Origin: an uncultured Oscillospiraceae bacterium
GTDB taxonomy: Bacteria > Bacillota > Clostridia > Oscillospirales > Ruminococcaceae
Direction of reading: 5' to 3'
NCBI GenBank assembly: GCA_900556525.1
Contig: USOZ01000091.1
Coordinates: 1 to 7,114, forward strand
DNA: 7,114 nucleotides
Shown piece by piece: positions 5,359-7,114 of this stretch (within the stretch, counting starts at the first letter, position 1; each line of letters begins with the position of its first letter). The position numbers and the translations under genes are program-made. A model generated the notes under the pieces. It saw only the letters and a list, made by a program, of their open reading frames with translations. It ran no database searches and was not told where the DNA came from.

Positions 5359-7005
5359 ATGATTAGTTTTAAAAAAGTGCTTCGATCCAAACGTATTATT
5401 CTGATTATCGCCGCTGTTATGTTTATCGCGGGGATTTCGATGCTTTTTGTCGGAATTCTGCAAGGCGGCAGCGGTGAATTCTCAAAGTGGGACCCGTTTT
5501 CTGTTACGGACGAAGATTTAGGCAAAGAATTTCGCGGAGAAGCCGAGTGTCAGATATTTGACACCAAAGAAACAGACGGTGGCCTTTTATATGTTCTTAT
5601 TTTTGAAAACGATGTCGGAAATATAAAATTTGTCGCATTTGATGTACCATCAAGCGCCGACAAATCCTTTGAACAGCCAAAAACGTTTGATGACATAGCA
5701 TACATTCCGTTTTGCGGAGTTGTCCGCCAAAGCGGTGAGGAAGTGACCGAAAAAATAAGCGCTTCAATTTCCGAATGGTACGACCGCATGACCGAAAATG
5801 ACTTAGAGCTTACATACAGCAAGGCGGAACTTCAAGAGTTTATTTTGCCTTATTATGTTGAAGTTGCCGCATCCGCTAATGCAAAACTCTTTTTAGCCGT
5901 CGGCATCGTTCTTTTTTCATTGGCTGTCATTTTAGCGCTGAGCGCTTTATTCGGAAAAAAATTTTTGTTAGCACTTGCGTGCGTTTTTCTTATAATAATT
6001 ATTGTTTTTATTGCCGTTAATTTCGGGAAACTCGCAACTATAGCGAGCGTTTCGGAAATATCCGACGGACTGTATTTTATGAACTGTCAATATGATTATA
6101 ACTGCGACAAGTTTCTGAATGCGGATATAAGTACAATAGACGAACTGTTAAAATGGATAGAAAACGAGCAGTTTTACGGCATTGAAATTGCAATAAATAA
6201 CAGCAATTTCGGCTGTTCGGCATTTACGTCAGCAGACGGAAACGGAAATCGCTTATTCGGAAGAAACTTTGATTACGACGACACCGATACGCTTGTTATC
6301 TATTCCGAACCGAAAGACGGATACGCCTCCTATGCGGTGTCCGATTTGAACTTTTTTGGCATAGGGACAACCGACGGACTTGATGCAAACAACCTTGCCG
6401 CCAAAGCGGTCATGCTTGCCGCGCCATACATTTGCATGGACGGAGTAAATGAAAAAGGCGTCGGAGTAGGAATACTCATGCTCTACACTCCCGAAGTTCA
6501 TCAGGACAACGGAAAAACCGATCTGCTTATTTCAGCAGCGATACGTGGAATACTCGATAAATGCGCAAATGTTGAGGAAGCGATAGAATTTTTAGAAAGT
6601 TATGATATTCATTCCCACCTAGGCTGTTCATATCACCTTTTTATTACGGACAAAAGCGGCAAATCGGTCGTGGTCGAATGGTCAGGAAACGAAATGCTTG
6701 TTGTAGATGACATCGCCTGCACAAACGACCTGCTTAGTCAGAATGCTGAATTTTACAACGCCGATTGGAACTGTGAACGTTATGATCTTATCAAAAATAC
6801 CCTTTACGAAAACGATAATGTGCTGACTAAAAGTGAAGCGATGGAGCTTCTCTCCGCGGTAAAGGATACTCAAATCGGCAGGGGCACAGTATGGTCGTGT
6901 GTGTACGACCTGAATAATTTTGGGTTTGATATATGCATCAACAGGAATTATGAAAGCGTGTTCAGTTTTAATAAGGACGAGCAGTTTAGCGCAAAAGTCA
7001 ATTAA
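5359..7005 (+). CDS. Membrane-anchored linear amide C-N hydrolase (choloylglycine hydrolase superfamily) with extra N-terminal module
   Basis: A 548-residue protein. It has a basic N-terminus, helix 1 at 13-34, an unrecognised ectodomain at about 35-172, helix 2 at 177-198, a GKK turn, helix 3 at 202-220, then an Ntn-hydrolase domain to the end. Charge distribution places both the ectodomain and the hydrolase outside the cell. The hydrolase shows GCSAFT (C286), GRNFDY (R302, D305), DGVNEKGVGVG (about 361-371), a TN pair at 455-456 and R508 before VWSCVYDL. The offsets from Cys to Arg (+16) and to Asp (+19) equal those of bile salt hydrolase C2/R18/D21. Family enzymes cleave amides such as conjugated bile salts, penicillins or N-acyl amino acids; the substrate here is unknown. 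The nucleophile must be freed by cleavage after G285. The ribosome binding site is weak (AAGG, nine bases). Codon choice is visibly more A/T-rich (many TTA, TTT) than in upstream genes. Confidence 0.88.
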   Translation: MISFKKVLRSKRIILIIAAVMFIAGISMLFVGILQGGSGEFSKWDPFSVTDEDLGKEFRGEAECQIFDTKETDGGLLYVLIFENDVGNIKFVAFDVPSSADKSFEQPKTFDDIAYIPFCGVVRQSGEEVTEKISASISEWYDRMTENDLELTYSKAELQEFILPYYVEVAASANAKLFLAVGIVLFSLAVILALSALFGKKFLLALACVFLIIIIVFIAVNFGKLATIASVSEISDGLYFMNCQYDYNCDKFLNADISTIDELLKWIENEQFYGIEIAINNSNFGCSAFTSADGNGNRLFGRNFDYDDTDTLVIYSEPKDGYASYAVSDLNFFGIGTTDGLDANNLAAKAVMLAAPYICMDGVNEKGVGVGILMLYTPEVHQDNGKTDLLISAAIRGILDKCANVEEAIEFLESYDIHSHLGCSYHLFITDKSGKSVVVEWSGNEMLVVDDIACTNDLLSQNAEFYNADWNCERYDLIKNTLYENDNVLTKSEAMELLSAVKDTQIGRGTVWSCVYDLNNFGFDICINRNYESVFSFNKDEQFSAKVN

Positions 7006-7008
7006 AGC

Positions 7009-7049
7009 GGCGGGAAACTTCTTCTGCGAAGCAGCGGCTTTCCCTCGCC
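7009..7049. repeat. Imperfect inverted repeat after the hydrolase gene
   Basis: GGCG at 7009-7012 pairs with CGCC at 7046-7049. GGAAA at 7013-7017 pairs with TTTCC at 7039-7043, with a two-base bulge between. CTGC/GCAG at 7024-7034 makes an inner hairpin with a GAA loop. The structure begins four bases after the stop codon. No T run follows, so it is a weak candidate for a terminator. It may be a 3'-end stabilising hairpin or part of an interspersed repeat. Confidence 0.45.
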
Positions 7050-7074
7050 CCGCATTATCTCACACTTTCCAAAA

Positions 7075-7114
7075 CGCCGCAGAACGAGGATAGTGCTGCG
7101 CGCGTTCTGCGGCG
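7075..7114. repeat. Perfect 12-bp GC-rich inverted repeat at the window edge
   Basis: CGCCGCAGAACG at 7075-7086 is exactly reverse-complementary to 7103-7114, with a 16-base loop. AAAA at 7071-7074 precedes the left arm, so on the minus strand the hairpin is followed by TTTT. This makes it a possible terminator for a leftward gene beyond the window. It could be bidirectional if Ts follow position 7114. A REP-like interspersed element is an alternative. Confidence 0.6.

Noticed and set aside
7006..7114. C-terminal fragment of a minus-strand gene
   Set aside because: One reverse frame is open from the edge to about 7003, but it reads through both inverted repeats, is Arg-rich and overlaps the stop of the hydrolase gene. 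It looks like translation of a structured non-coding repeat.

Overview
The window looks like chromosomal DNA of a strictly anaerobic Bacillota, most likely an Oscillospiraceae/Ruminococcaceae-type gut Clostridium. The evidence is moderate GC, good sigma-A type promoters, AGGAGG-like ribosome binding sites, a stand-alone class A flavodiiron protein, and a TPM-domain protein with a His/Gly-rich tail. The taxonomic call is inference from protein style and was not tested by search. All seven protein-coding genes look intact except the first, which enters from outside the window. I see no tRNA, rRNA, CRISPR array, insertion sequence or phage gene.

Left part (1-2640, plus strand): the 3' end of a membrane-anchored TPM-domain protein, then a consensus promoter (TTGACA-17-TAAAAT). 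This promoter drives a lysylphosphatidylglycerol-synthase-TM/UPF0104 flippase-like integral membrane protein and, 11 bases downstream, a class I SAM-dependent methyltransferase. A strong bidirectional terminator closes this unit and also ends the convergent flavodiiron gene.

Middle part (2640-3957): a minus-strand flavodiiron protein (FprA type, oxygen or NO reductase). Its extended -10 promoter is followed by a perfect 7-1-7 palindrome (TTAGAAT-T-ATTCTAA) between the predicted transcription start and the ribosome binding site. This has the geometry of a PerR/Fur operator and is the most informative regulatory signal here: the oxygen-reduction gene is probably derepressed by peroxide or oxygen. 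A divergent TTGACA-17-TAAAAT promoter serves the rightward genes.

Right part (3958-7114, plus strand): a TrmN6-like tRNA1(Val) A37 N6-methyltransferase, an overlapping four-helix membrane protein of unknown function, and a 548-residue protein. The last joins a three-helix membrane module with an ectodomain to a linear-amide C-N hydrolase (choloylglycine hydrolase superfamily) domain. That domain keeps the Cys/Arg/Asp spacing of bile salt hydrolases, but its catalytic Cys is internal, at residue 286. The window closes in a GC-rich non-coding segment with two inverted repeats, the last one a perfect 12-bp stem ending exactly at the window edge.

No clear new multi-gene system is visible. The best leads are the PerR-like control of the flavodiiron gene, the membrane-fused amide hydrolase, and the inverted-repeat element at the right edge.
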